A stretch of 64,000 bases of DNA from Paramecium sonneborni (GCA_905182985.1 CAJJDN010000127.1:246844-310843); one strand, 5' to 3'. Shown: positions 1 to 12,721, numbered from the stretch's first letter. Notes: generated by a model not told the origin, from the sequence alone. Numbers and translations: made by a program.

Positions 1-3000
1 TTGAATTTTAAAAAATAAAGTTTTCAATTTTTATCTTTTTATTTTCGTATGATTAATTTAATAGAATAGTTTTTTCAAATTTTGAATTTTAAATAAAAAG
101 ATTTTTAATGTCAACTGTTAATAATTGTTTTGTTTAAAAATTAAAAGTATAAGTATTGTAAAATTAGGATTATTTTATTGTGAAACTGATAATAATCAAA
201 CTCGATGTTGAAAATTTATTGGTAAATAAAAATAATCCATTTTATGAATGAAGGTTTAAATTGTAGATAGAAAAATTTAAGATTACAAGTTCACAAGATT
301 CCTAAATTAAGATTAAATTATCAAATAACTTATTTTCAATTTAATTCTGAATCAAATTGATTGTTTAAAACTTTATGCTATAACATTTAATATTGTTTAA
401 TTCAATTCTTCCATCTTATATGTGAATATTAAAATTTTAAATAGTAATGTGAGTAAAATTAGAAATATGTAATAAGTTATTCAAGATAACATTACTATTA
501 GCTCCATTGATATATAAGTTCAATTCTATCAAATTGAAACAGTTTGTTTGTAAATTTGATTAAATAAACAAATCTTTATTTAAATTACAAGTTTAATTCT
601 CTACAAATTTAAATTAATAAGTAAATTTCTTGATAAAATTTTAATTAAGATATAATTAATATTCATGATACTCATAAAGTGAGAGATTAATATTCTATAA
701 AAGAATATGAAATTTTCTCTAAATATCTTGTTAATTTTAATCCAAAGAATTAATATAATTATCTAAATCAATTTAGTTGCAATATATGTATAAATTAATT
801 TCAATATAATTTTAACATCCTTCTTTAAATTTCTCACATTAAATAAATTAGTGAATATCTTAGTCAAAATATAAATCATTAGAAGATGATGTAATACATT
901 TATTAGAAAAGTAATCGAAATCATAGTTTTAAAAATATGGATTGATCTATGTTTTTTCTTCATATTGTCTTGGATAGCATGATTTACAATTTGAAGGACA
1001 TTAAATACAAGTTCCATTATATATTTAATAATAAGAATTCTAAAATTAAATGCAAGAAATGCATATATGTTAATCATTTTAAATTTTGCATTCCTTACAG
1101 TAAATGGGGCATTTCTAAATGCATTTGTTTTAGTATTAAACATAACCATCTGCACATTTAGTACAAATTATATTAATTTCTTTATTATTAGGATTTTAAG
1201 TCAATTATTAGTAATGTAAAAGCCCTTAAAAATCATTTATGATTGAGATTATTTTTAGGATAGATGATTTAACAATTTTTGAAGAATCAGTCTATATACA
1301 TAATGCACATTCAGGATCACATTTCTTACAAAAACTGGTATAATAATCATTATAATAACCATCATCACATAAATAACATACATTACCATATTCCCAATTT
1401 AATCTTATACAAGCAAAACAATGAGGAATAAACTGAGTACAATAACTAAATCCTACATCCATTAAATTATTTATTCCAATTGAACAATCCATATATCCAG
1501 ATAAATTAAGTATTTAATAACAGCCATCCTTAATTTCATCAATTCCTTATGGAGTACAAGTAAAAATGTTATCAGTAGGAGTTAGATATGAAATAGATGA
1601 ACAGTATGTACAACCACTTTTTATGTTTTCAATTTCTTCAGGTTGAAAATCAACTAGAATAGTATTTATAGAATTGTCAACTATTGAGAATTGAAAAGGA
1701 TAAATGCAATGTTCTAAAGTATTAAAATAACAACTTTCTCCATCAAGTGATATGTAAGTATTAAAACTACATTTTAAACATTTGTTATAATTTAAACCTG
1801 TTTTTTTATTTATCCTTTATTCACAATCATCACAAAGATATCCACATTTTATACAATTATAGTTAATTAAGGTATAACCTTTTTTACAATATTTGCATTA
1901 AATTATATCTATTTCAGTATTTAAGTTACAAAATGTACATTCTTCAGGACATAGATTACATTTTCCATTTTTTAAATATAATGCTTCATCACATTGCATA
2001 CATTCTCCATTTTCTTTGCAATTTAAACAATTTTAATCACAAAATTAACAAGAATTATTATTAACATATAGAAATGATTTACATTAAAATAGAATTTTTT
2101 ATGAATTAACAAATTTAATAATGGAATGTTAACTTTTTACTTCAACAATTTTTTCACATCCATTACATAATTCAGTGACCATTAAATCAATATGAATTAT
2201 AAACAATTCTTAAGATAGATAATCTAATTATTCATAAAAATATTAATCAGAACCGTTACTCTAATAATCAATATTGCATATTGGTTTTAAATACCATTTA
2301 TGAGAATCCAATAAACAATTTAAACATCTTATTTAATTATTAGATTAACTAAAATAAGGACTAGATAATTAATTTTATTAATACCATTAAATACAACCTA
2401 TAAATTGAAGATCTTTCCATACTTCAAAGTAACCATATTTACACATTAACAATTATTAAGTCTCAATTATACTAAATTCTTTATATAATTCTTTATATAA
2501 TTCTTTATATTCTGAAATTGAATTTAAAAAGCTTTCTTATTTAATAACATTAATTTACTTTGACATTTTAAGCTGTCTGATTCTTAAAACCCAAATTGAC
2601 ATAAACATTGTTGAATTTCAGATTGTAAATATCTATTTTAATCATCATAACATGATGCACAATCATACTTTGTTGGTCCTGTACAAGTCTTACATAACGC
2701 ATTGCAATCTATCATGATTATTCTTAAAATACTTATATTAAATTCCTTTCCAAATTAAAAATCTACAGTATAGCAATATCTAAATCTTAAATTTGATATT
2801 AAGCCTTCAAATGGAACAATTGTTCCATTAACTGATTCTGTAAAAAGTGTTAGAGTAGCTTAGTAATTAGAATATTATTAATAATAAGCAAAATTGAGTA
2901 TATAATACTATTCCCAAATATCACAGCATGATTAAAAAATAGAAAGATAAACATATTGATAAACTCCTATTTTCAAAAATTCATACTTCAAATAACACCA

Positions 3001-4041
3001 TTGTTCATAATTAGATCTAGGTTTATATAATTATATTAAAAAATTATCATTGTATTGCGTTTCTAATTCTCCAGGTACTAAATAATAAATATCTAGATGA
3101 TGGAGAAGTATTACATGCTGATTTACAACTCTCCAATATAAAACCAATTAATAGAATGGTTCTAAATTCTGAAATAAACCTCCATATGAAAATATTATCT
3201 CTTTTTCTGAATGTACTTTTTAAGATTCTCTTTTTATCCAAAAATCAAACATATGACGTAATCCTGGAATATCTACATGGAATTGACGATGAGTACAATT
3301 ATTTTTATTACAAGGATCTTTAAAAAATAATACCTCAACTTAATCTTAGCATGCTTAAGGAATTGAACATGTGGAAATAAATGAAATAAATTTGGCTTTA
3401 TCATTATTATTGAAAAATATTATTGAATATTAAAATGTTGTTATTATTGAAATTCTGCCCAGAAAAATATTCATATTATATTAGTTAGTTCCTATATTAT
3501 AAATTCCTTATCCTCCATATTCCAGTTTTGCATTTGTTGTTTATGCTTAGAGCCTTCTATTTGTAACTAAAAAATTAAAAAAACGATCATCTCCAGTACT
3601 GTAAGATGCAAAATTATACTTGTTATCATAATTAAAACTAAAATAAGTAAAAATCCAATATCCTTCATAATAAAAGAGACCTTCTTATATCTTATAAGGT
3701 ATTACTCCTGATTATGTGTATTACAAAATCATCAGAGTTGGATAAGCTGTTTCATATATAGGTTATTAGTAAAACAAGGTTTATAATTTCCCATCGTTTT
3801 AAAAATTGAGAATATGAAAACCATCTAAATTTCTTTAAGAATCAAAGTAAGATTTCGATTTATTTGAGTATGAATTTTTTCTTATAGGTGCAAATTAAGT
3901 CCAAACTCCAAATGCATATTGGATTCCTCTTACATAACTATGCTCTTGATAAAAATTGTTACTCCTCAGTTAGAATTGATCGAAACTAGTATAATCACAT
4001 GTTGACTATACTATTTTAATAAAATATAAAATCTCAAACAT
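1..4041 (-). CDS. Large cysteine-rich secreted or membrane protein, C-terminus beyond window edge
   Basis: The ATG at 4041-4039 opens a hydrophobic N-terminus (MFEILYFIKIVQS), a likely signal peptide. About 400 aromatic-rich residues follow, with pairs such as SCCDIW. The reading frame changes before about 1300, so short introns are present. From about 2700 down to 800 the protein becomes cysteine-rich with repeated CxxC spacing (CKTCADGY, CPIYCKEC), like the furin-type/growth-factor-receptor Cys-rich repeats common in ciliate surface proteins. No TGA occurs in the frame from about 1300 down to base 1, so the gene appears to run off the left edge. Ligand and exact family are unknown. Coding nature is secure; intron positions are not. 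Confidence 0.75.
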
Positions 4042-4162
4042 CTAAATATTTAATTGAATGAATAATATTTATGATTTTTAATTTAGATGTAAAATAATCA
4101 TCTAACCAATGTTTAAAAAAGAAAAAAAATAATAAATTAATGATGAGTTTTTAAAAATTAAT

Positions 4163-4414
4163 ATGAAAATAAACTAAATAAACTGCTTCATTATATATTA
4201 TATTTTATATAAATTATTAAATTTTAAATCATTATATATTAAAATAATTGAGCAATTAATCATTAATATAGAATCAAGGATCTTTAAAGATTTCTTTACT
4301 TGCTGTATGTTTAAATATCAAGCAATTAAAAAAACTGATATAGAAGAGTTAATTCGCCTTTATATAAAGATTATAACAAAAAATGAAAGCAATAAAAACA
4401 AATTAATGAAATGA
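4163..4414 (+). CDS. Small ORF of 83 codons, doubtful
   Basis: In the ciliate code an ATG at 4163 opens 83 codons to TGA 4412-4414. The C-terminal half has a plausible composition (KKTDIEELIRLYIKI), while the N-terminal half is low-complexity Ile/Tyr/Leu. It lies between two minus-strand coding regions. A TGA-free run of this length is expected fairly often by chance in such A+T-rich DNA. No family recognised; it may simply be intergenic sequence. Confidence 0.2.
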
Positions 4415-4445
4415 TACTAATAATTTTGATTAAAGACAACATTAT

Positions 4446-4990
4446 TCATCTAACTAAATTAACAGATTTTATATTTGCAATTTTGCTTAAATTATCTAAT
4501 TTTAAAAATTCATTTTTTAAAGTTAAATTAAAATGAAAAAAAGCATTTTTTTTCTTTTTATTTAATTCATGATATCGGTTCTATAAATTTTAATATTCTT
4601 CACTAATTTAAAACATAACATCTCTACCTTATAGAATAGAATGATACGATTCTCTGATAGCATGGAATATCGATTTTTCATATAATACAAAAAATATAGA
4701 AATAAATTATTTTTTACTCTTAAAGATTATCAGAATTAGTAATCCTTAATTAATTCTCAATTTTTTCTGCTTGTTAATAAATGTATATCTGAATAAGATT
4801 CATTTAGGATCAATTTAATAGAATGATATTAAATTAGGAATTAGATAATTGATTCTAATAAAATATATTTAAGGTTTCCTTAAATATACAATATAATAAT
4901 AAATTCTGATTAGCTGATTTAATTATACATTTCATCTTTTAACATATTTTAAGGATCTTGTAATTGTCTATTATAATTAGACAAGCTCAT
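4446..4990 (-). CDS. Coding-like region, gene model unresolved
   Basis: Several protein-like stretches lie here in different minus-strand frames. One is a possible start (MSLSNYNRQLQDPQ) near 4990. Another is a Gln/Glu-rich helix near 4760 (QQAEKIENQLRI). A third runs from about 4680 to a TGA at 4448-4446 (FHAIRESYHSILQGRDVMF). I could not join them with introns of 20-35 nt, so there may be missed introns, one-base sequence errors, or decay. It could be the true C-terminal part of the gene at 4932-5578, since the two overlap by about 60 bp in different frames. Confidence 0.4.
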
Positions 4991-5578
4991 TAACGTATCC
5001 TCTAGATAATTATTTTATCTCATCTGGTGTAGCTGAATCTAATTATTTAGATAACTCTAACAAATCTCTAAGAGGGACAGATTAATCTAATTTTCTTGAT
5101 AACATGGGTTGTGGTTTTTAAGTCGATGAAACTTTACTTTAAGTATTTTGGGATTGATTAGCAACAGGAGTACTATTGAATTACCAACTTCCTAAGTTGC
5201 CTAAAGATTAATTTTTTCTTCTAAAAGCTGAAAGTAAATCGTCATTTTATGTATTCAATCGTCGACTATTGAAATAGATTGAAAAGTAACCTTTCAGTCA
5301 ATCCAAAAATTTTACTAGGAGATGCCAAACTAGGATTATGCTCAGCTTTACTTTAATTCAAGATGACATGATGAAACCTATTGTCTGTTTTATTATCAAC
5401 CTATTCAGCCCATTCAGTAGGATATCTTAATTAGAAATTAAATGTACCTTCTAAGTTCTTTTTTTTCCAATGTACTCACGTAGGATGATTAAGGTCTGGC
5501 TGTATTAGGTATAGAGACAGATTCAGTCAGATAAGAAGTTCTTTTATAAACTTAGGATTTTTATGAGCTTGATAACAT
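4932..5578 (-). CDS. Uncharacterised protein of about 199 residues
   Basis: ATG at 5578 (MLSSSQKSQVYKR). Two introns, 5458-5479 (22 nt) and 5266-5290 (25 nt), restore one frame of exactly 200 codons to TGA 4934-4932. The protein begins with a Ser/Thr/Asn-rich segment containing YPTEWAEQ and ends with a predicted helix (LRDLLELSKQLDSA...DEIKQLSRGY). No catalytic motif or known domain is visible. Downstream coding-like sequence in another frame (4446-4990) leaves the C-terminus open to doubt. Confidence 0.6.
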
Positions 5579-5818
5579 TAAAATAAATTTTTATTTATTT
5601 GCTTTAATTTCACATTCATTGTTGTCTTATCCTCATAAATATATTTCAGTATGAGATAATTGAAATTATTGTCGATATCAAAAATTCTTAACATTTTATA
5701 ATTTTTTAAGTTTTTAAGTGTTTTATAGAATATACATCCACTTTTTATTACAGAGAATATAACATAATTTAATCATTATTGATAAACAATATATAATAAC
5801 TATAGATAAAATAGTAAT

Positions 5819-6600
5819 TCATTTTTCAGAAAAATCTATAGGTTCTTCCATAATTACATTATGCATCTTAATTGCAGTTGGATCATTATTTTTTTATACA
5901 CATTAATCAATTTTTGTTAATAATCCAAAGAGAATATCTCTTTGATATTATAGGTCATCTAAAGCATAGATTAATTTCCAATTATAATCCATTTTATTTT
6001 TTATGTCAATTTCTAATTCTTTTATAACTTCTTCAGCCTATTAAATTTTTGTCGATTCCACTTTTAAAAAAGTTCTTCCGTCAATATCTGTTTATTTAAA
6101 TTTTAAAAATTCAGTATTTGGTATCAAATGTGCACTCATTTGTGTATAACGACCATGATGTTATTTTTCAAAAGCTTCTAATCTTCTTGAATACCCACGA
6201 TAATTTTTAATAAATGTATTAATTTTAGATGCATAATTATACATCCATTATAGAAATGCCATGTTGTCTTAAAACTTACATTTACTAAGTTTATCAATTG
6301 GAACAACTTTATCAATTTTAAGTTTTGAAAATGCATCATCAAGAACCTTTAATTAATATATATGCATGATACTTTTAGATTCTTTGTGTATTCATCAGGA
6401 AATCTTGCCATAAAATTTAATTTAGAGAGATAAATTGCTCCTGGATGTAAAGCATCTATTATTTAACAATAACCAATTCCATCTGATAATAACTAATTTT
6501 AAATTATTAAGATAACCTCAACTTTAGGATAATCACATTCAGTTAATTCATTTATCCATTGTAAGAAATCTTATCTACCTTAGTTGTTGTGAGATTTCAT
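5819..6600 (-). CDS. EB1-family microtubule plus-end binding protein
   Basis: About 243 residues after removing introns 6493-6516 (24 nt) and 6347-6372 (26 nt). The N-terminal calponin-homology domain is clear: DFLQWINELTE, then GIGYCQIIDALHPGAI, LNFMARFPDEYTKNLK, and the signature VPIDKLSKCKFQDNMAFLQW. A charged coiled coil follows, with the EB1 homology end region (YQRDILFGLLTKIDQ). EB1 proteins track growing microtubule tips and recruit partners; in a ciliate this could serve the spindle, cortex and cilia. I see no obvious C-terminal EEY/F motif; the protein ends PIDFSEK. Start chosen because the CH domain begins about ten residues later. Confidence 0.93.
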
Positions 6601-6875
6601 ATTATAAATATTGTTAATTATTTTATAATTATTCTCATTTAATACATTAATTCACAATTATATTTATTATGGTTTCTTTTTCCTAAGAAAATTTAGTAAT
6701 ATATTTAAATTTGATGATAAAAAGATTAAGTTAGGAGCTAGAGACTTTAGTATTTTTAAAATTATTATTAACTTTAGAATCCTTTTATATATCTTGTTTT
6801 TTAAAGAAATGATAAAATTGTATATTTGGGAATTGATGCTAAATTTCTAGTTGTTTGTTGAAATTTAGACGCCAT
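6597..6875 (-). CDS. Small ORF overlapping the EB1 start, doubtful
   Basis: ATG at 6875 (MASKFQQTTRNLASIPKY) opens 92 codons whose TGA (6599-6597) overlaps the EB1 initiation codon. The first 25 residues look protein-like. The rest is Gln/Tyr-rich, as expected when A+T-rich DNA is read with TAA/TAG as Gln. It could be a short protein, an upstream exon of a neighbour, or part of the divergent spacer between EB1 and the homeodomain gene. No family recognised. Confidence 0.3.
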
Positions 6876-7120
6876 CTTTGGTCACTATTAAATATTAAAA
6901 TTAATAATATATAAAAGCTATTTATTATGTCATTTATTTTCCATTTCCAAGAATATACAAATAATTTAAATTCAAATTAGCTATTATAAATGTTAAAATC
7001 TTGTTGGTAACTTAAAAACTGGATAAGCGTCATCCTTCTAGACTGCTGATTTGCAATTTATCAGTAAAATTTTGACTTAAATTAATCAATTTTAAAAAAT
7101 AAAAAAAAGATTCCCTAAAT

Positions 7121-7918
7121 ATGCATTTCTAAACTTTCTTAGAAGAGCCCACTAAACTTTCCTCTTACCAATAATTATAATAATAAGGTAATTTATGCTT
7201 AACTATAAATTAGTTAATGAATAAAAGGAATAGAAAGTTAAATCTGAGATATAAAGCCTTGAGCACATTTGGGTTTAATGGTTAAGCCAATAATAAATTT
7301 CTTCAATCTAAACCGATGATATTTAAAAGAAAATTGAGTCAATAGATGTAGAATGCACTTAAGAGACAAATGTATTTATATTAAATATAGGATAGGCAGT
7401 TGAAAAGAATGCTTAACTTAAAAACTTCTTTGAAATACTTAAATCAAGGATAATAAATGAAAAATTGTATTGTACCATGACCTAAACATAAATCACTCAA
7501 TTTTTTGAAGAAGCCACAACCCAAATTTAAAACAAAATCAAACTCTATGAAGACATCTAAAAATTGAAATTACTCTAAAATTATCCAAGTATGATAATAT
7601 TTTCATATTCATTTTAGCTAACACTAAGAGGACTTATTCAAAATCTGCTAATATGGTACTCAAAAAATGGCTGATTGAAAATTATAACAATCCTTATCCT
7701 AAAACCCAATAAGTAGAGTAGTTAGTCTAATAAACTAATTTAACAAACAAATAGGTATGTATATTTGCCATTTCTTATAGGTTTTAAATTGGTTTATTAA
7801 TGCTAGAAACAGTCTTAAAAATAAATCAAGTTAAGAAAAAAAGTTTAAATAAATCGTCGAATGTAAATTTAAAGAACTTGCAATAACAAAAAAAAAAAAA
7901 GTAGAACTAAGTATTTGA
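7121..7918 (+). CDS. TALE-class homeodomain protein
   Basis: Introns 7188-7213 (26 nt), 7589-7617 (29 nt) and 7755-7780 (26 nt) leave 239 codons to TGA 7916-7918, giving 238 residues. Residues about 150-210 form a TALE homeodomain. Helix 1 has VLKKWLIENY, the three-residue loop insertion has the diagnostic NPYPK, helix 2 has QVEQLVQQT, and helix 3 reads VLNWFINARN with invariant Trp, Phe, Asn and Arg. A Lys-rich tail follows. The N-terminal 140 residues are helical and Glu/Gln-rich, possibly comparable to MEINOX-type regions, though I cannot claim homology. Predicted nuclear DNA-binding regulator. The last intron coincides with the start of the assembly duplication, and the final exon recurs at 9008-9145. 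Confidence 0.9.
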
Positions 7919-8545
7919 TTATATTGATAAAATCACTGAATATAAATTTGTTATTAATTATCATTTTTATATAAATTTAATTTTATATCATTATTCATAT
8001 TTTATTGACATTTTTAATTTATCAATACAAATTTTTAAGAAAAAAATTGCATCATATTCATGCTTATGAGAATTAAAAGCAAAAATATCAATCATTTAAA
8101 AACTTTTTCTTGGTAAATATATAATTTTATTTTCAACTCAATATTCAAATATAAATCATTTACTCTAAAATGTCATTCTATCATGATCATTCCTAAAATT
8201 ATCATAATTCAAATTTTAAATTGCATTTAATACTAATTACAAGATTAAATAATAAAGTAAATAATACATTATCTATAATGATAAATTTGATATATAAATT
8301 TATAGCAAGCATAAATGATTAAAATCTAAGATATCTTGATGATGAGAATCAAAAATACAATAAAATTAAATTCATATTTGAGTTGCTTCAATATTATTTA
8401 CAGAATTCTTCAGATTTTAATATTAATAATTACTATTAATGAAAAATTTTATTAAAAAGTAGTAAGATTAAGATAAATTTGAAACTCAATTAATTTTTTT
8501 GATAATATTTCAACAGATTTATTTTATAAATTTAGACTTATATAT
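7755..8545. repeat. Assembly duplication, left contig end (791 bp)
   Basis: This 791-bp stretch recurs, apparently identically, at 8982-9772, immediately after the N run. It contains the last intron and exon of the homeodomain gene and A+T-rich downstream DNA. Identity right up to the N run is what two unmerged overlapping contig ends give. Confidence 0.9.
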
Positions 8546-8981
8546 NNNNNNNNNNNNNNNNNNNNNNNNNNNNNNNNNNNNNNNNNNNNNNNNNNNNNNN
8601 NNNNNNNNNNNNNNNNNNNNNNNNNNNNNNNNNNNNNNNNNNNNNNNNNNNNNNNNNNNNNNNNNNNNNNNNNNNNNNNNNNNNNNNNNNNNNNNNNNNN
8701 NNNNNNNNNNNNNNNNNNNNNNNNNNNNNNNNNNNNNNNNNNNNNNNNNNNNNNNNNNNNNNNNNNNNNNNNNNNNNNNNNNNNNNNNNNNNNNNNNNNN
8801 NNNNNNNNNNNNNNNNNNNNNNNNNNNNNNNNNNNNNNNNNNNNNNNNNNNNNNNNNNNNNNNNNNNNNNNNNNNNNNNNNNNNNNNNNNNNNNNNNNNN
8901 NNNNNNNNNNNNNNNNNNNNNNNNNNNNNNNNNNNNNNNNNNNNNNNNNNNNNNNNNNNNNNNNNNNNNNNNNNNNNNNNN
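8546..8981. other. Assembly gap (436 N)
   Basis: Run of N between two copies of the same 791-bp sequence. If the flanks are overlapping contig ends, the gap does not represent missing DNA. Confidence 0.95.
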
Positions 8982-9772
8982 GTATGTATATTTGCCATTT
9001 CTTATAGGTTTTAAATTGGTTTATTAATGCTAGAAACAGTCTTAAAAATAAATCAAGTTAAGAAAAAAAGTTTAAATAAATCGTCGAATGTAAATTTAAA
9101 GAACTTGCAATAACAAAAAAAAAAAAAGTAGAACTAAGTATTTGATTATATTGATAAAATCACTGAATATAAATTTGTTATTAATTATCATTTTTATATA
9201 AATTTAATTTTATATCATTATTCATATTTTATTGACATTTTTAATTTATCAATACAAATTTTTAAGAAAAAAATTGCATCATATTCATGCTTATGAGAAT
9301 TAAAAGCAAAAATATCAATCATTTAAAAACTTTTTCTTGGTAAATATATAATTTTATTTTCAACTCAATATTCAAATATAAATCATTTACTCTAAAATGT
9401 CATTCTATCATGATCATTCCTAAAATTATCATAATTCAAATTTTAAATTGCATTTAATACTAATTACAAGATTAAATAATAAAGTAAATAATACATTATC
9501 TATAATGATAAATTTGATATATAAATTTATAGCAAGCATAAATGATTAAAATCTAAGATATCTTGATGATGAGAATCAAAAATACAATAAAATTAAATTC
9601 ATATTTGAGTTGCTTCAATATTATTTACAGAATTCTTCAGATTTTAATATTAATAATTACTATTAATGAAAAATTTTATTAAAAAGTAGTAAGATTAAGA
9701 TAAATTTGAAACTCAATTAATTTTTTTGATAATATTTCAACAGATTTATTTTATAAATTTAGACTTATATAT
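8982..9772. repeat. Assembly duplication, right contig end (791 bp)
   Basis: Second copy of 7755-8545. The homeodomain gene's last intron is at 8982-9007 and its last exon at 9008-9145. Sequence becomes unique again at about 9773. It should be merged with the left copy before counting genes. Confidence 0.9.
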
Positions 9773-10522
9773 AAATAGAATAGAATAAATAAGAAAATTC
9801 AAGTATTAATTTTTATTATTACTCATTATTTATACAAAGTTAACTTAATATGGCTGACTCCATTTTTATATTCTCTTTTTAATGAATGTCTTTATTATTA
9901 GGATGGTTAAACTTATGATTTTATTTTATTTTGAATTTAAGATTATTTAGAAGGAGTTTTATTGAACTTTGTATTTTAAAAAGGTATGTAGACCTTTTTC
10001 GGTGTTTCACTATACTAATTAATTTAAGAAAATTATTTCTTATGTATAGTTGGCATTTAGTTTTCTTTATTTTCATACTCTTCCAATTTTTCAGGGCTAG
10101 GTCTTTACTACTATATTAACGGACTTTTTGATCTAATCTTGAAAGGGGAAAATGAAAATTTTGCACATTCAGGTACATGAGATTATCTTTGTCTATTTTA
10201 AAGCCTTTCATCAATTTATTCTCTTAAAGTCTTTGTTGATTAATTTCCTTACTAATTAAAAATTAAATTCAAATTTTTTTTATTGGAACTTTGTTAAGGA
10301 GATTCTTGAGTAAAATTATTTAATTTATTTTCTTATATCACATAAGATTCACTAACTACATATTATAATTGTAATTACTTGATGAATGTTATACCAAAGG
10401 AGATTACTCATATGTAATTGATGGATTCAAATTCACAATTGAATGTATGCAATAATTTTCTAGATTTGCCAGATGTTTGACATTAGTTAAAAGTGGAGTT
10501 TGAAAATTGGGGGCTGGAGATA
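9773..10522. other. No confident gene; weak coding-like stretch
   Basis: A+T-rich DNA between the homeodomain gene and the next plus-strand gene. A plus-strand frame from about 10310 to TGA 10489-10491 reads plausibly (NVIPKEITHMQLMDSNSQ) but has no start or domain. I see nothing else. Confidence 0.4.
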
Positions 10523-11992
10523 ATGAAAACTCTAAGCATCTATTAATATATTCTAGCATAAAAATTAAAATAATTATTAGATTAATAAAATGAAATCAAT
10601 GCTTCATATTCTTCAGAAGCGAGGTTCAATTATGTTGATTGAGCCGTAAAAAATTTATCATTACTATTAGCATCAATGATGGAATGGATAAAGTTTAGGA
10701 AAAACATCAGGTTGTATAAAATTATGTTGAGTAAGTGAATCCGAAAACTGCATTTGCTGTTGGAAAAGAGGTACAAGTAATAAGGAAATAATTAGGAAGA
10801 AAGATTAAATTAAAGATATTTTCACTTAATGAATCAACTAGAGAGATTAAAATATTAAATAATAAAGTTAGAAGAGAAGAAGAAATCATAAGAAGAGTAA
10901 TTGTATTAAATGCTATTGTTAGTCTTGAGAATCATCCTTCTGTTAAAGAAGTTGTAGCAGAATTGCACAAGATTTCAAAATATGAAAAGGCTCTTAGTGA
11001 GAACCATAGTAAAATAGTTGATGAGATAAAATTAAATAAAATGACAATAAACTAATTGAAATAGACTGTATACTAAAAAAGGATAGAAATAAGAGATATA
11101 GTAAGAGATTCTTTTAGAATTCAAGAAGATATGATTAAAATCAAACAAGAAAAAAGAACAGTTTCCAGTATATATTGTAAATAATAAGTTGACAGAAATA
11201 GTGTTGATATGTTTCTAACAATGCCAGAAACTTCCATTCCAAAACCATAAACTTTACCTTCTCTTCCATTAAAGTAGAAATCTAAAAGTACTTTGCTTCA
11301 CATTATGAAAAATGTTTAGTCAGAAAATCAGTAAGAAGTATAAATTTAAAAAAATTATTGAATAGAAAATTAATGACATTGTGTACATTTATCGTCAAGT
11401 CTAAGAATTAAGATCAAGAACACAGCAATCTACTCGTTTTATTTAGAAAGTGACAAATAGATATTGCTAGATCAGAAGCTTATTATCAGAATGTGCTAAC
11501 TTATCTATATAAAGTTTCAAGAACAAATAAAAAATCACAAATAAAAATGGCTATGCTAACTCTATATATTTTGATGTTAGTACTCTCAATAATAGTAAAA
11601 ATGAAAGCAGTATCATAAAAGAGAGAAAAATTCAAAACATTTTATATGATACTTTATAACAAATAATGATCGATTTGATCGATTCTTAATAGAAGACTGA
11701 TTTAAATGGGTCATCTATAGCAGATTCGATGTATTTATTCTTTATATGTTTAGAATTCGTAACTCTGTAAGCTAAGAGCAGTTTATGCAATTCAATTCAA
11801 TTTAAATTCTAGGATTGCTAGCATTATAACCTCGTTTATTAACAGAATTATTGGGAATCTTTGATTTAAAGCAAAAATAAGTTGGATTATTGTGCAATAG
11901 ATCTAGACAATTATAAAAATAATTAGATATTCCATGATTCCTCTAAAATTTTAATATAATTTAAAAACAGTATCTAATCATTTCTTAAGTGA
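10523..11992 (+). CDS. Coiled-coil protein, 473 residues, unknown function
   Basis: ATG at 10523. Introns 10624-10643 (20 nt) and 11338-11365 (28 nt) give exactly 474 codons to TGA 11990-11992. The N-terminus is helical (IYQYILAQKLKQLL). The middle is a basic/acidic coiled coil (EIKILNNKVRREEEIIRRV, then SKYEKALSENHSKIVDEI). A short Pro-rich linker (PETSIPKPQTLPSLP) precedes a C-terminal half with scattered Cys and aromatic residues. The reading frame is convincing but I recognise no family; a structural or scaffold role is a guess. Confidence 0.75.
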
Positions 11993-12177
11993 TAATGTTT
12001 AAAGAACTGATGGAATATGCATTAAAGAAGTCTGTCTATTAATTAATTCTCTTAAAATTCTATTTTCATTTTCATTATTTTTATTTGCTTATAATATTTA
12101 ATTTATGTCACTTTTTTATTTAACTTATTTAAATACAAAATTTTAAATTCTTGAAGATTAACATTTCATCTATAATA

Positions 12178-12549
12178 ATGAATTCTTACTATCTTAAGAT
12201 TTATCTTACTTTTTATTCCAATTCTTGGATTCTCATTAATAATGACGAATTTTCATATAACAATTTATCAAATTAAGTCGTAATCTTTTGAGATTGTTCT
12301 ACACTTTTTCTGATTAAAGAGTGTGAAAATGAAGTAGTAGCTGTTGATTTTTATAAATAAGGAGATCTGAATATATATATTGTTTACGATTCTATGGGAG
12401 AGGTTTTTACAGATTTATTGACACTTAGTTATCTTGTTGTTATTGCTTATTATTATTCCTAAATAAGCATACTCAAGAAAGAGTCTCTCTTTTTATTATT
12501 TGTTGAATTCTCTAAACATTTACTAATAGTTCTATTAAAATTTATTTGA
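12178..12549 (+). CDS. Short hypothetical protein with an interrupting TGA
   Basis: ATG at 12178 (MNSYYLKIYLTFYSNSWIL) begins a frame that meets TGA near 12290. It then continues, in the same frame, with good coding character (LIKECENEVVAVDFYKQGD ... VYDSMGEVFTDLLTL) and a hydrophobic end to TGA 12547-12549. An intron spanning the TGA would have to be about 45 nt, unusually long here. The gene may be decayed, or a base may be wrong. No family recognised. Confidence 0.4.
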
Positions 12550-12721
12550 TCTTACAATTAAAGTAAAGATTATTTATCATTTTGTTTTTGTTTTCTAGGG
12601 GTTAGATTGCTGCTTATTTTATTTTAATAAGTTGAATTCATAATTTTGAAATAACAGAAAATATTTTATTTATAATAGATAAAATTAATATTTGTTAGAA
12701 TAGTACGTTTTAATGCAAATG

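Noticed and set aside
763..1155. 130-residue minus-strand ORF in the standard code
   Set aside because: The frame one base away carries the CxxC pattern (CKTCADGY, CPIYCKEC) of the cysteine-rich protein; this one is a shadow.
3047..3241. Minus-strand ORF of 64 residues in the standard code
   Set aside because: A neighbouring minus-strand frame over the same bases reads continuously as part of the Cys-rich protein (CNKNNCTHRQFHVDI), so this is a shadow.
8499..9014. ORFs spanning the N gap on both strands
   Set aside because: They consist almost entirely of unknown residues and have no meaning.
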